Assembly (NCBI GenBank): GCA_964345475.1
Contig: CAYFQW010000003.1
Location: 62,001 to 126,000, forward strand
Length of the DNA: 64,000 nt
Direction: 5' to 3'
DNA from: WRIS01 sp964345475
Lineage (GTDB): Bacteria; Actinomycetota; Coriobacteriia; Coriobacteriales; Eggerthellaceae
Shown: positions 50,389 to 59,140 of the stretch, piece by piece
Position numbering within the stretch: the first letter of the stretch is position 1
How the letters are laid out: each line of letters begins with the position of its first letter
Notes under the pieces: generated by a model
The model's database searches: none
The model's input: the letters and a program-made list of their open reading frames with translations, nothing else
What the model was told of the DNA's origin: nothing
Position numbers and translations under genes: made by a program

Positions 50389-51740
50389 TGTTTGAAAAGA
50401 TACTGATTGCAAACCGCGGTGAAATAGCATTGCGGATTATGAGGGCGTGCAAAGAACTTGATGTTAAAACCGTAGCAGTGTACTCGGCTGAAGACGCCGA
50501 TACACTGCCTGTCGAATATGCCGATGAGTCGGTATGCGTAGGCCCTGCCCAAGTAAATAAAAGCTATCTTGTGATGTCGAGTATTATTGCTGCGGCAAAA
50601 AATACGGGAGCAGAGGCAATACATCCCGGCTACGGCTTCTTAGCTGAAAATGCTGAATTCGCGCGTCTTTGCGAAGAAAACGATCTTGTATTCATCGGGC
50701 CTAGTCCAGAATGCATTGAGCGTATGGGGGACAAAAGCAGCGCCCGCGAAAGCATGAAGAACTGCGGAGTTCCCACGGTGCCTGGTAGCGACGGCTGCCT
50801 TGATACGGTGGAGGAAGCAGCCGCTTTCGCAAAGCGTGTTGGGTATCCAGTGCTTATAAAGGCTACGGCTGGCGGCGGCGGAAAAGGAATGAGGGCCGTC
50901 CACCGTGCCGAGGAACTAGAACAGAACTATCAAGCGGCACGCCTCGAAGCCGGGGCAGCCTTCGGAAACGACGAAGTGTACCTTGAGAAGCTTATAACTC
51001 GACCGCGCCATGTAGAGATACAAATACTGGCGGATGATTACGGTAACCGGATCTCCCTCTGTGAACGCGACTGCTCAATACAGCGCAGACACCAAAAGCT
51101 TATCGAGGAAGCCCCTTCGCCAGCACTTACTCCTGAGATACGACGTGCGATGAGTGTTGCGGCCATAAAGGCCGTTCGTGCGACCGATTATAAAAATGCA
51201 GGAACAATCGAGTTTTTGCTCGACGAGGACGGCCACTTTTACTTCATGGAGATGAACACCCGTGTTCAGGTGGAGCATCCAGTGACGGAGATGGTAACAA
51301 CCACTGATATCATAAAAGAACAGATTCGCATTGCGGCAGGTGAACCCATATCTTGCATTGACAGGGCTCCCTTTACGCCTGTCGGGCATGCTATAGAATT
51401 CCGCATTAACGCCGAAGATCCCGACTACGATTTTCGTCCTAGCCCAGGAACGGTAAGCGTGTTCGACATGCCTTCGGGGCCTGGTGTGCGTATTGAGACC
51501 TATCTCAGAAATGGTTCGAGAATCTCGCCCTACTATGATTCTCTGCTTGCAAAACTTGTTGTATACGGGCAAGATAGAGAAGAAGTGCTTGCCCGTGCGA
51601 AACGCGCATTGCATGAATTTAAGGTTGAAGGCATCAAAACAACGATTCCCTTCCACCTTAAAGTGTTAGAGAATGAATCTTTCAGAGAAGGAGTCTTCTC
51701 GACAGACTTTATTGAGACACAGATGGGAGAAGTGCAATGA
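50388..51740 (+). CDS. accC: Biotin carboxylase
   Basis: A 450-aa ATP-grasp enzyme that carboxylates the biotin of its partner. Signatures: KILIANRGEIALRIMRACKEL, IHPGYGFLAENA, the ATP loop KATAGGGGKGMR, EKLITRPRHVEIQ, RDCSIQRRHQKLIEEAPSPA and NTRVQVEHPVTE. Its ATG shares one base with the upstream stop (TAATG). It serves as PycA, AccC or both; the AccB-type carrier next door leaves a shared role open. Confidence 0.94.
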   Translation: MFEKILIANRGEIALRIMRACKELDVKTVAVYSAEDADTLPVEYADESVCVGPAQVNKSYLVMSSIIAAAKNTGAEAIHPGYGFLAENAEFARLCEENDLVFIGPSPECIERMGDKSSARESMKNCGVPTVPGSDGCLDTVEEAAAFAKRVGYPVLIKATAGGGGKGMRAVHRAEELEQNYQAARLEAGAAFGNDEVYLEKLITRPRHVEIQILADDYGNRISLCERDCSIQRRHQKLIEEAPSPALTPEIRRAMSVAAIKAVRATDYKNAGTIEFLLDEDGHFYFMEMNTRVQVEHPVTEMVTTTDIIKEQIRIAAGEPISCIDRAPFTPVGHAIEFRINAEDPDYDFRPSPGTVSVFDMPSGPGVRIETYLRNGSRISPYYDSLLAKLVVYGQDREEVLARAKRALHEFKVEGIKTTIPFHLKVLENESFREGVFSTDFIETQMGEVQ

Positions 51741-52084
51741 CGGATATAAGCATTGACGGAATGGCCCTTGCGCCAGGGGTGATTGAGACTATCATCTCTA
51801 TTGCGGCAAACGAAGTCGAAGGTGTTGCTGCAGTTGGGGCTTCCGGATCCAGCAGTCTGCGCTCGGTGTTTTCCTCAAAGCCTCCTACGCAAGGGATAGA
51901 GCTTGAAATAGGGGATGATGACAAACTTCAAGTGTCCGTCCGGGTGGATGCCTACTATGGATATGTACTTCCTGAGCTTGCAGAGTCCATCCGTTTTGCA
52001 GTTGCTAATGCCGTAGCAGGTCAAATAGGTATTCCTGTTGCGTCTGTCGATGTGTATATCGATGGCATTCAGTTTAATAGTTAA
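51737..52084 (+). CDS. Asp23/Gls24-family envelope stress protein
   Basis: A 115-aa protein of the Asp23 family (GVIETIISIAANEVEGVAAVG, VSVRVDAYYGYVLPELAESI, DVYIDGIQF). Family members are cytoplasmic but often membrane-associated and linked to cell-wall stress. It overlaps accC by four bases (ATGA) and precedes nusB by 15 bp, an order frequent in Gram-positive genomes. Confidence 0.9.
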   Translation: MTDISIDGMALAPGVIETIISIAANEVEGVAAVGASGSSSLRSVFSSKPPTQGIELEIGDDDKLQVSVRVDAYYGYVLPELAESIRFAVANAVAGQIGIPVASVDVYIDGIQFNS

Positions 52085-52099
52085 ACAGTAAGAAATACT

Positions 52100-52534
52100 A
52101 TGTGTGCAAAAAGGCATGAGCGTACATATGCTCGAAGATGCGCTCTGCAAATCTTGTATCAATGTGAGATACTAGGAAAACCTTCATCCTTCGTGATAGA
52201 CGGGGGCTATTTTATAGACGATGAAATGGTAGTAAGCGATTATGCTAAGCATCTAGCTACGGGCGTGGAAGAACATCTTACCGAGCTCGACTCCTATTTG
52301 AAGACGACTTCGGAAAATTGGAGCCTTGAGCGTATGCCTGCTGTCGATCGCTCTATCCTTCGTATGGCAGTCTATGAAATGATCCACGTTGACAAAGTCC
52401 CTATTTCGGTTGCGATCAATGAAGCAGTTGAGCTTGCAAAAGATTTTGGTGGCGAGGATGATTCCCCCCGCTTTGTAAATGGCGTATTGGGTAGGATAGC
52501 TAAAGTCATTGAGGAAGAGCGGCATGACGCATGA
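52100..52534 (+). CDS. nusB: Transcription antitermination factor NusB
   Basis: A 144-aa all-helical RNA-binding protein that joins NusE in rRNA antitermination. Blocks: RTYARRCALQILYQCEI (Arg-rich RNA contact), DRSILRMAVYEM, and VAINEAVELAKDFGGEDDSPRFVNGVLG. It starts at ATG 52100; its end overlaps the xseB start by eleven bases. Confidence 0.94.
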   Translation: MCAKRHERTYARRCALQILYQCEILGKPSSFVIDGGYFIDDEMVVSDYAKHLATGVEEHLTELDSYLKTTSENWSLERMPAVDRSILRMAVYEMIHVDKVPISVAINEAVELAKDFGGEDDSPRFVNGVLGRIAKVIEEERHDA

Positions 52535-52907
52535 TAACAACACTGGATTCCAGGAAATAAAAAATCGACTCGATGAGATTGTCAATCAAGTTTCCGAAGA
52601 GGATCTTGCCCTTGACGAAGCCTTGAGCCTCTATGAAGAGGCTATTGATCTAGGGATGCAGGTTTCTAGTCTTCTAGAAGAAAACTTATCGCCAGAAGAA
52701 ACAGACGAGGCTCTGAACGAACTGGCCGAACTTGAGCAACAGGATGCAGGAATCGATTCAGCAAAGCTTGATGAAGGCTCTGCCGAAAGTGAGCTCGCCA
52801 TGCTTGAGGAAAAGGCTGTCATAAGCGACTTAGTTGAGCTTGAGCAACAAGTGGATGAAGGATCAGCGGCTGAGAGATCTATGGATGGGGGGCAGGTGCA
52901 TGACTGA
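52524..52907 (+). CDS. xseB: Exodeoxyribonuclease VII small subunit
   Basis: A 127-aa protein; residues 10-60 are the XseB helical hairpin (RLDEIVNQVSEEDLALDEAL, YEEAIDLG). Known XseB proteins are about 70-80 aa, so the second half is an extra, acidic, partly repetitive extension (ELAELEQQ, ELAMLEEK, DLVELEQQ). XseB binds the catalytic XseA. No xseA lies in this window, although it normally sits next to xseB. ATG 52524 overlaps nusB; the 3' end overlaps dxs. Confidence 0.85.
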   Translation: MTHDNNTGFQEIKNRLDEIVNQVSEEDLALDEALSLYEEAIDLGMQVSSLLEENLSPEETDEALNELAELEQQDAGIDSAKLDEGSAESELAMLEEKAVISDLVELEQQVDEGSAAERSMDGGQVHD

Positions 52908-54831
52908 GAGAATCCTTGATATTATTAGTGGCCCCTGCGACCTTTCTTCGTTGACGAGGGAAGAGCTTGATATTCTCTCGTGCGAGATTCGAGAAGAAAT
53001 TATTTCGGTCACCTCTACAACAGGGGGCCATGTTGCATCGAGTCTAGGTTCTGTAGAGTTGATCGTGGCGCTTCATTCTGTCCTCAACTGTCCTGAAGAC
53101 AAAATAGTTTTCGATGTCGGACACCAAGCGTATGCTCACAAACTGCTTACAGGGCGGTTATCTAGATTCGATACCCTTCGCACCTACGGGGGCATTTCAG
53201 GTTTCTGCAAGCCCACCGAAAGCCCCTTTGATGCCCATTGTTCGGGACACGCCTCCGACTCGCTCTCAATTGCCACAGGCCTTGCGAAAGCCCGCGATCT
53301 GCGCGGAACCAGCGAACGTGTCGTAGCGGTCATCGGCGACGCCTCCCTTTCAGGAGGCATGGCCTTCGAGGCAATGAATCATATTGGACATATGAGTGGG
53401 CAGATGCTCATCATATTAAACGACAACGAAATGTCGATATCCCGAAACGTCGGAGCGCTTATGAAGCATCTTGGCTTTATGAGGGCATCGAGTCAGTATC
53501 GCGAAACGCGTGACTCCTTAGAGGGAATTTTAGAGAATAGAGGAAAACTTGCTCAAGGGTTCGTTTCTTTCGGCAAGAAAACGAGAGAGTCCCTTAAGCA
53601 GTTCGTTATTCCCCGGTCTATGATATTCGAGCAGCTAGGTATCGTTTGCACGGCACCTATCGACGGGCATGATATCGGCGCCCTGCAAGAGACTTTTAGA
53701 AATGTCCTGTCTGTGGATGTCCCTGTGCTCGTACATGTTGTTACGAAAAAAGGTGCAGGCTATAAACCGGCAGAGGACAACCCCGAACGTTTTCACGGTA
53801 TTGCTCCTTTCAATATCGAAACGGGAGAGGTGTTGAAGAAAGAAAAGAAAGCACCGAGCTACACAGAGGTGTTTTCACGCGCCCTGCTTGACGAGGCTGA
53901 GCGCAACGAGGATATCGTGGCCATCACAGCGGCTATGAAAGACGGAACGGGCCTTGCTCCCTTTGCTGAGAAGTACCCCCAACGATTTATTGATGTAGGC
54001 ATCGCTGAAGGGCATGCAACAGGCATGGCTGCGGGTCTTGCTACTGGAGGGAAAAAGCCCGTTGTGGCTATATATTCCACCTTTCTCCAAAGAGCGATTG
54101 ATCAGATGATCATAGACAACTCGCTTGCAGACCTTGACGTCGTGTTCTGTCTTGATCGTGCTGGTGTAGTTGGTGACGATGGGCCAACCCACCACGGGCT
54201 TTTCGATATGGTCTACACCCGCATGGTTCCGAACATGAGAGTCTTGGCCCCCTCGAACGAGGCCGAACTCGTGAACGCCCTTCATACAGCCTTAGCCCTA
54301 GGTGGGCCGTTTGCGATTCGTTATCCGCGAGGTGAGGCAGTGGGGGTATCTGTGCCGGATACACCCGAAGTCCTCGAGGTCGGTAAGAGCAAACTACTTA
54401 AAGAGGGCAGCGATCTTACTATTCTTGCTTTCGGGCGCATGGTTTCAGCAGCTCTTGGTGCTGCTGAGATTTTGGAGACACAAGGAATCAAGGCTGCAGT
54501 TGTTGATATGCGCTGGGTGAAGCCTTTGGATACCGAGGCCATACAAAGGGCTGCTGAAGCACATCTTGTAGTAACGGTGGAAGAAGGGGTTCTTAATGGA
54601 GGTGCTGGCGAGGCTGTTCTTAAAGAGCTGTCCCGCATAGACGCGAATACGCACAGCCTTTGCCTGGGGATTGACGATGTTTTCCCGGGCCAGGGAAAGA
54701 TGGATATGCTCCTACACGATGTCGGTCTTGATAGTGAGGGTATTGCCCGCTCGATTCAGGAGAAGTTACATCAGGAAGACAGACATCATGCTTGGCATAA
54801 AAGCTGGCACAAAGGCCATCATAAAGGCTAG
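52900..54831 (+). CDS. dxs: 1-deoxy-D-xylulose-5-phosphate synthase
   Basis: A 643-aa thiamine-diphosphate enzyme joining pyruvate and glyceraldehyde-3-phosphate in the non-mevalonate pathway. Visible: VFDVGHQAYAHKLLTGR, GHASDSLSIATGLAKARD, the ThDP motif GDASLSGGMAFEAMNH, DVGIAEGHATGMAAGLA with the catalytic Glu, and the C-terminal transketolase domain. ATG 52900 is chosen for the normal N-terminus. The last 15 residues (HHAWHKSWHKGHHKG) are a His/Lys/Trp-rich tail generated by a 12-nt tandem repeat that runs on beyond the stop. Confidence 0.95.
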   Translation: MTERILDIISGPCDLSSLTREELDILSCEIREEIISVTSTTGGHVASSLGSVELIVALHSVLNCPEDKIVFDVGHQAYAHKLLTGRLSRFDTLRTYGGISGFCKPTESPFDAHCSGHASDSLSIATGLAKARDLRGTSERVVAVIGDASLSGGMAFEAMNHIGHMSGQMLIILNDNEMSISRNVGALMKHLGFMRASSQYRETRDSLEGILENRGKLAQGFVSFGKKTRESLKQFVIPRSMIFEQLGIVCTAPIDGHDIGALQETFRNVLSVDVPVLVHVVTKKGAGYKPAEDNPERFHGIAPFNIETGEVLKKEKKAPSYTEVFSRALLDEAERNEDIVAITAAMKDGTGLAPFAEKYPQRFIDVGIAEGHATGMAAGLATGGKKPVVAIYSTFLQRAIDQMIIDNSLADLDVVFCLDRAGVVGDDGPTHHGLFDMVYTRMVPNMRVLAPSNEAELVNALHTALALGGPFAIRYPRGEAVGVSVPDTPEVLEVGKSKLLKEGSDLTILAFGRMVSAALGAAEILETQGIKAAVVDMRWVKPLDTEAIQRAAEAHLVVTVEEGVLNGGAGEAVLKELSRIDANTHSLCLGIDDVFPGQGKMDMLLHDVGLDSEGIARSIQEKLHQEDRHHAWHKSWHKGHHKG

Positions 54832-54886
54832 TGCAAGACTTGGCATAAAGCTGTCACACGGCTCAGCATTGACGGCAGTGCAAAGA
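54790..54886 (+). repeat. 12-nt tandem repeat straddling the dxs stop codon
   Basis: About eight units: GCTTGGCATAAA, GCTGGCACAAAG, GCCATCATAAAG, GCTAGTGCAAGA, CTTGGCATAAAG, CTGTCACACGGC, TCAGCATTGACG, GCAGTGCAAAGA. The first three are translated as the His-rich Dxs tail; the stop TAG falls in the fourth. The array ends at the convergent GNAT gene. Confidence 0.75.
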
Positions 54887-54894
54887 CGATATTC

Positions 54895-55401
54895 TTAGCC
54901 TATTTTTTTCTCCATTATATAATCGTCCATAACATAGCCTTCGCCAATGTCTGTAACGACTGAATCGATAGTATCGAAGCCCTTGCCCTCATAAGCCCGA
55001 ATTCCTAATTCGTTGTATTTATTTACGGTCAGGTACATGGCGCCGAGCCCTCGCTCACGACAGAGGTTTTGGTAAAAAGCGATTACCTGAGAGGCGTAGC
55101 CCCGCCCTCTCTCTTCTGCAAAGAGATATATTTTGGAGATAAAGAACCTCGAGCTCTCGTGCTCTTCTCGGCCCCCCGTATATCCGACAACTTTCCCATC
55201 GGCCTTAAGGATCCAATACTCGTAGCCATTCTCATGTATATCGGTGGTGAAGGCGGCGAGGCTTTGAAACTTTTCTACCATATAGTCAACTTGATCGTCG
55301 CTGAGCAGGCTTGGCCAGTACTCATGCCAAATAATATCCGCTATAGCCGTGATCTCTTTAATTTCTTCGCCACTCTTAACGGGCTCAAATCTTAGTTCCA
55401 T
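54895..55401 (-). CDS. GNAT-family N-acetyltransferase
   Basis: A 168-aa acetyl-CoA-dependent acetyltransferase fold. The acetyl-CoA loop is EERGRGYASQVIAFYQ, and the late strand reads LTVNKYNELGIRAYEGKGF, both typical of the family. The acceptor is unknown. It starts at ATG 55401 with GGAGAGGA upstream and converges on dxs. Confidence 0.88.
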   Translation of the reverse strand: MELRFEPVKSGEEIKEITAIADIIWHEYWPSLLSDDQVDYMVEKFQSLAAFTTDIHENGYEYWILKADGKVVGYTGGREEHESSRFFISKIYLFAEERGRGYASQVIAFYQNLCRERGLGAMYLTVNKYNELGIRAYEGKGFDTIDSVVTDIGEGYVMDDYIMEKKIG

Positions 55402-55754
55402 GTATTCCTCTCCAGTAAGGGTGTGCTGGCTTTTAGTTCTTATACAATAAAGTGTAGATATTTTTGTACAATATATTCTTTTTCACATGCAACTAACATC
55501 CTTAACCCGAGCCCTGTATCGCATGCTGGCTGAGCTGTTTCAAACACTCTTGAGGTTTCCTTAAGGTATTTTGCTATTTTTCAGCGTATAGTGATATAAT
55601 ACCTGAGCTTGTATGAACTGCAGGCGTAAAAATTGTAGGCCCCCGAGACATGTTTGTTGCCGTGCAAATCTTAAGCTCAAACGTAGCACGAACATGGTGA
55701 GTAAAGCTAGCAACCATGACGAAGGGTCCCCGAACGCACTGAAAGGGGTCCGTT
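55402..55754. other. Divergent region between GNAT gene and rpsA
   Basis: Holds the rpsA promoter (55571-55600) and an rpsA leader of about 145 nt. In the leader CCCC of GGGTCCCC (about 55726-55733) can pair with the GGGG of the rpsA ribosome site AAAGGGG. AT-rich sequence at 55440-55490 probably contains the GNAT promoter on the minus strand. No gene seen. Confidence 0.5.
55571..55600 (+). promoter_or_regulatory. Promoter of rpsA
   Basis: TTGCTA (55571-55576) and a perfect TATAAT (55595-55600) are separated by 18 bp. Transcription would begin near 55607. Confidence 0.7.
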
Positions 55755-57143
55755 TTGACCGAAATTAAAAACACGTCAGTTATCGAGTTCGAGGATATCT
55801 CCGACGAACAGATGAACCAGATGATTGATGGTACCTTAACCGAATTCGATGAGGGCGATCTCGTCGATGGTACCGTCGTCAAGATCGAACACGATGAGGT
55901 CTTAGTTGACATCGGCTTTAAAAGCGAAGGGGTTATTCCTTCACGTGAGCTCTCTATTCGCAAAGATGCCGATCCTGCCGACATAGTGAGTGTGGGCGAC
56001 AAGATCGAAGCACTAGTCCTTCAGAAGGAAGATAAAGATGGACGCCTTATTCTCTCGAAAAAACGTGCTGAGTATGAAAGATCATGGATCAGCGTTGAGG
56101 ATAAATTCAAAGCTGGTGAAGTTGTTACGGGTGAAGTTATTGAGGTGGTCAAAGGCGGCCTCATCCTCGATATCGGCCTGCGGGGCTTCTTACCTGCTTC
56201 CCTGGTCGACCTTCGTCGCGTAAAAGATCTTGATATGTACCTCGGTACTGAGATTGAAGCTCGCGTTATCGAAATGGATCGTAATCGCAACAACGTTGTA
56301 CTATCGCGCCGCGTCATTCTTGAAGAGGGTCGCAAAAATGAGCGCGCTGAAATCCTGGAGAAGCTTACCAAGGGTATGCGCCTTAAAGGTTCAGTATCCT
56401 CCATTGTCGACTTCGGTGCCTTTGTTGATTTAGGCGGAATCGATGGTCTGGTTCACATCTCTGAGCTTTCATGGAACCACGTCAACCATCCTTCTGAAGT
56501 TGTGAAGGTCGGCGATGAGGTTGAGGTAGAGGTACTCGATGTTGACACAACCCGTGAGCGCATCTCCTTAGGTCTCAAGCAGACTACCGAAGATCCTTGG
56601 GTAAAACTCGTAGAGGCATATCCTTTGGGCTCTATTACTGAAGGAAGGGTCACCAAGATAGTTCCCTTTGGTGCCTTTATACAGCTGGGCGATAGCATCG
56701 AGGGCTTGGTTCATATTTCAGAAATGTCTATGAAGCATATTGAGTCTCCTGCTCAGGTTGTACATACGAACGATACCGTTAAGGTAAAAGTTATGGAAGT
56801 AAACCCTGAGCGTCGCCGCATTTCCCTTTCGATGAAAGCAGCTGCTGAAGAGCTTGGTTTCGAAATTGAGGTCGACGAAAACTACGTTCCTGAAGAGCGC
56901 CCTGCAAAGAAGAAGGCAGAGCACAAGGCGGATGCCGCCGACAAACCTGCTGCCGATGCCGAAGAAGCTGTAGAAGCGGCAAGTGAAGCGACAGAGGCAG
57001 AAGCTGTAAGCGAGGTCGTTGAGCCTGCTGAGGAGACACAGGCAGAAGATGCGTCTGCTGGAGCTGCCGGTGAGACTGCTGAAAATTCGACTGACACCGC
57101 TGAAGAGTCTGTACAAGAGGCTGCGGAGGGCGAAGCTGAGTAA
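55755..57143 (+). CDS. rpsA: 30S ribosomal protein S1
   Basis: A 462-aa protein with four S1 RNA-binding repeats (about residues 30-100, 115-185, 200-270 and 285-360); repeats 3 and 4 end in the classic VDFGAFVDLGGIDGLVHISEL and PFGAFIQLGDSIEGLVHIS patterns. The C-terminal 100 residues are low-complexity Ala/Glu. The start is TTG 55755 with AAAGGGG six bases upstream; no ATG or GTG gives the proper N-terminus. Its own promoter precedes it and a strong terminator follows. Confidence 0.94.
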   Translation: MTEIKNTSVIEFEDISDEQMNQMIDGTLTEFDEGDLVDGTVVKIEHDEVLVDIGFKSEGVIPSRELSIRKDADPADIVSVGDKIEALVLQKEDKDGRLILSKKRAEYERSWISVEDKFKAGEVVTGEVIEVVKGGLILDIGLRGFLPASLVDLRRVKDLDMYLGTEIEARVIEMDRNRNNVVLSRRVILEEGRKNERAEILEKLTKGMRLKGSVSSIVDFGAFVDLGGIDGLVHISELSWNHVNHPSEVVKVGDEVEVEVLDVDTTRERISLGLKQTTEDPWVKLVEAYPLGSITEGRVTKIVPFGAFIQLGDSIEGLVHISEMSMKHIESPAQVVHTNDTVKVKVMEVNPERRRISLSMKAAAEELGFEIEVDENYVPEERPAKKKAEHKADAADKPAADAEEAVEAASEATEAEAVSEVVEPAEETQAEDASAGAAGETAENSTDTAEESVQEAAEGEAE

Positions 57144-57167
57144 GCGGCTCTCATGTGATGAGTTGGA

Positions 57168-57198
57168 CAGGGGCGCTTGCGGGTGCCCCTGTTTTTTT
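57168..57198 (+). terminator. Strong terminator after rpsA
   Basis: CAGGGGC (57168-57174) and GCCCCTG (57185-57191) followed by seven T residues, 25 bp after the rpsA stop. Confidence 0.9.
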
Positions 57199-57230
57199 AT
57201 ACGAGGATTTTTGCAAGCTTGGATGGTCGA

Positions 57231-58358
57231 GTGAAAAAAAAGGTTCGCATAGCATTAGGTATGAGCGGCGGCGTCGATAGCTCTGTCTCCGTTGCAGTAT
57301 TGCAGGAGGCGGGCTATGAGGTCGTAGGGGTCACCTGTATATTCGTGGACGATGAGCGATCGCGTAAGGCCGTTGAGGATTCTGTTGCAGTTTGTAAGCA
57401 TTTTGGAATCGAGCATCGAGTCCATCGCGGCACCAAGTGCTTTGAGCGCGAGGTTATTGATCCTTTCATACAGTCTTACCTTGCAGGAAAAACTCCAAGT
57501 CCTTGCCCCGGGTGCAATGCGCGTTGCAAAATACCCCTGCTTCTAGAAGCGGCAGAAGAATTACTCTGCGAGAACGTAGCTACGGGACATTATGCAGGTG
57601 TGGCATATCTTGAGGAGAACGGACGATATGTTGTGAGAACAGCTCTCGACCGTTCGAAAGATCAAAGCTATATGTTGGCCACGCTTACACAAGCTCAATT
57701 GGCCCGCCTTGTCCTTCCCCTGGCGCATATAAAAAAGACCGAGGTCCGCGAGATGGCGCAAAGCCTCGGTCTACACGGCGCGGATAAACCAGAAAGCCAG
57801 GATATTTGTTTTGTCAAGGGCTCGCTGACCGCCTTCCTCGAAACCCAAGGATTGAAAAGGATACCTGGAAATGTGGTCAACGCCGAAGGAGAGGTTGTCG
57901 GGAAGCACGAGGGATTATTTGCTTACACCCTTGGACAACGAAAGGGTCTCGGCATAGCGGCTTCCGAACCCTATTATGTTATCGGAAAGCGTACAGACCG
58001 CAATGAGCTTGTTGTTGGTTTCGAAAAAGATAGTTTTATACAGGAGCTTGAAGCAGAGACCCTCAACTGGCTTGCCTTCGATAAGCTAGAAGAAAGCTTA
58101 AGCTGTGAGGTCAAGCTGCGCTACAGAAGCAATCCGGCTAGCTGTACGATATCGCCTCAGCATGGAAGTCGAGACACAGCCCAAGAGGCCTTGTTGGATA
58201 CTCCCCCTCAAGGAGGGGAGGTCTTGCGAAATGAAGCACGACTTGCTCAAGAAAAAGTCTCTATACGCTTGAATTCACCTCAAAAAACAACTGCTGCTGG
58301 ACAGTATGCAGTATTCTATAAGGGAGATATTGTATTAGGCTGTGGCGTGCTGTGCTAG
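57231..58358 (+). CDS. mnmA: tRNA 2-thiouridine(34) synthase
   Basis: A 375-aa PP-loop ATPase that thiolates U34 of Lys, Glu and Gln tRNAs. The PP-loop is MSGGVDSSVS. The catalytic Cys region reads PCPGCNARCKI in place of the usual PDVLCN form, and the second catalytic Cys is in ESQDICFVKG. The C-terminal beta domain contains an extra stretch of about 28 residues (around 315-342, QHGSRDTAQEALL onward) absent from typical MnmA. I take GTG 57231 because upstream codons overlap the terminator; its ribosome site is weak. Confidence 0.9.
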   Translation: MKKKVRIALGMSGGVDSSVSVAVLQEAGYEVVGVTCIFVDDERSRKAVEDSVAVCKHFGIEHRVHRGTKCFEREVIDPFIQSYLAGKTPSPCPGCNARCKIPLLLEAAEELLCENVATGHYAGVAYLEENGRYVVRTALDRSKDQSYMLATLTQAQLARLVLPLAHIKKTEVREMAQSLGLHGADKPESQDICFVKGSLTAFLETQGLKRIPGNVVNAEGEVVGKHEGLFAYTLGQRKGLGIAASEPYYVIGKRTDRNELVVGFEKDSFIQELEAETLNWLAFDKLEESLSCEVKLRYRSNPASCTISPQHGSRDTAQEALLDTPPQGGEVLRNEARLAQEKVSIRLNSPQKTTAAGQYAVFYKGDIVLGCGVLC

Positions 58359-58407
58359 GGAAGCAAAGCAGAGACCCCGGCGGATGCAGTCAGAAAATAG
58401 AGGTCGT

Positions 58408-59004
58408 ATGAAAACAGCGTTTATTATCGGGGGTATCGGGTCGGGCAAATCGACCGTAAGCCATCTTTTTGCAGAGGCGGGTTTCCCTGTGCTCGATCTT
58501 GATAAGGTTGGGCATGCCATACTCTATATTGACGAAGCTATAGAGGCTCTGACGGAGGCTTTTGGCGCGGACATAATGGGGGAGGATGCAGCTATCGACC
58601 GCAAGAAGCTTGCAGGCAAGGCATTCGTTTCACCTGAGGAAACAGCACGGCTCAACAGTGTGCTTGCCCCATATATATTAGCGGAGATGAGACTATGGCT
58701 ATCTGCTCGCGAGAAGGAGGGCTGCCCAGTGGCCCTTGTGGAGGTATCTGCCTACGACGGACCCCAAGGGGATTACGGACAAGAGACAGATTATCTTATT
58801 GCGGTTCTTGCCCCTGAAGACGTGCGTATTCAACGCGCGCTTGAGCGAGGCTTTACCGAAGACGACGTGAGGCATCGCATTGCCCGACAGGCCACCGACG
58901 AGCAAAGGCGCGAGTGGGCGCATTTTGTTATCGAGAATGAAGGCAGTCTCGAAGATGTGCGATTTAGCGTCGAATCTGTTTGTCAAGAAATCTCTAAAAT
59001 GTAA
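58408..59004 (+). CDS. coaE: Dephospho-CoA kinase
   Basis: A 198-aa P-loop kinase for the last step of coenzyme A synthesis. Walker A: GGIGSGKSTVSHLF; VLDLDKVGHAI carries the substrate Asp; VEVSAYDG, ALERGFTEDDVRHRIARQ and HFVIENEGSLEDV follow family order. ATG 58408 is chosen with GAGG five bases upstream. Confidence 0.9.
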   Translation: MKTAFIIGGIGSGKSTVSHLFAEAGFPVLDLDKVGHAILYIDEAIEALTEAFGADIMGEDAAIDRKKLAGKAFVSPEETARLNSVLAPYILAEMRLWLSAREKEGCPVALVEVSAYDGPQGDYGQETDYLIAVLAPEDVRIQRALERGFTEDDVRHRIARQATDEQRREWAHFVIENEGSLEDVRFSVESVCQEISKM

Positions 59005-59140
59005 GATATTCCTCGTTTGCCCTAGACGGCAGTCAACATGAATATTATCCTAATAGTAGTATATACAAGAAGATGGATTAACGGACCCATACACCAAGGG
59101 GCCCTGTGTATCCGTACGTCAACACGCCAAGGAGGCAACT

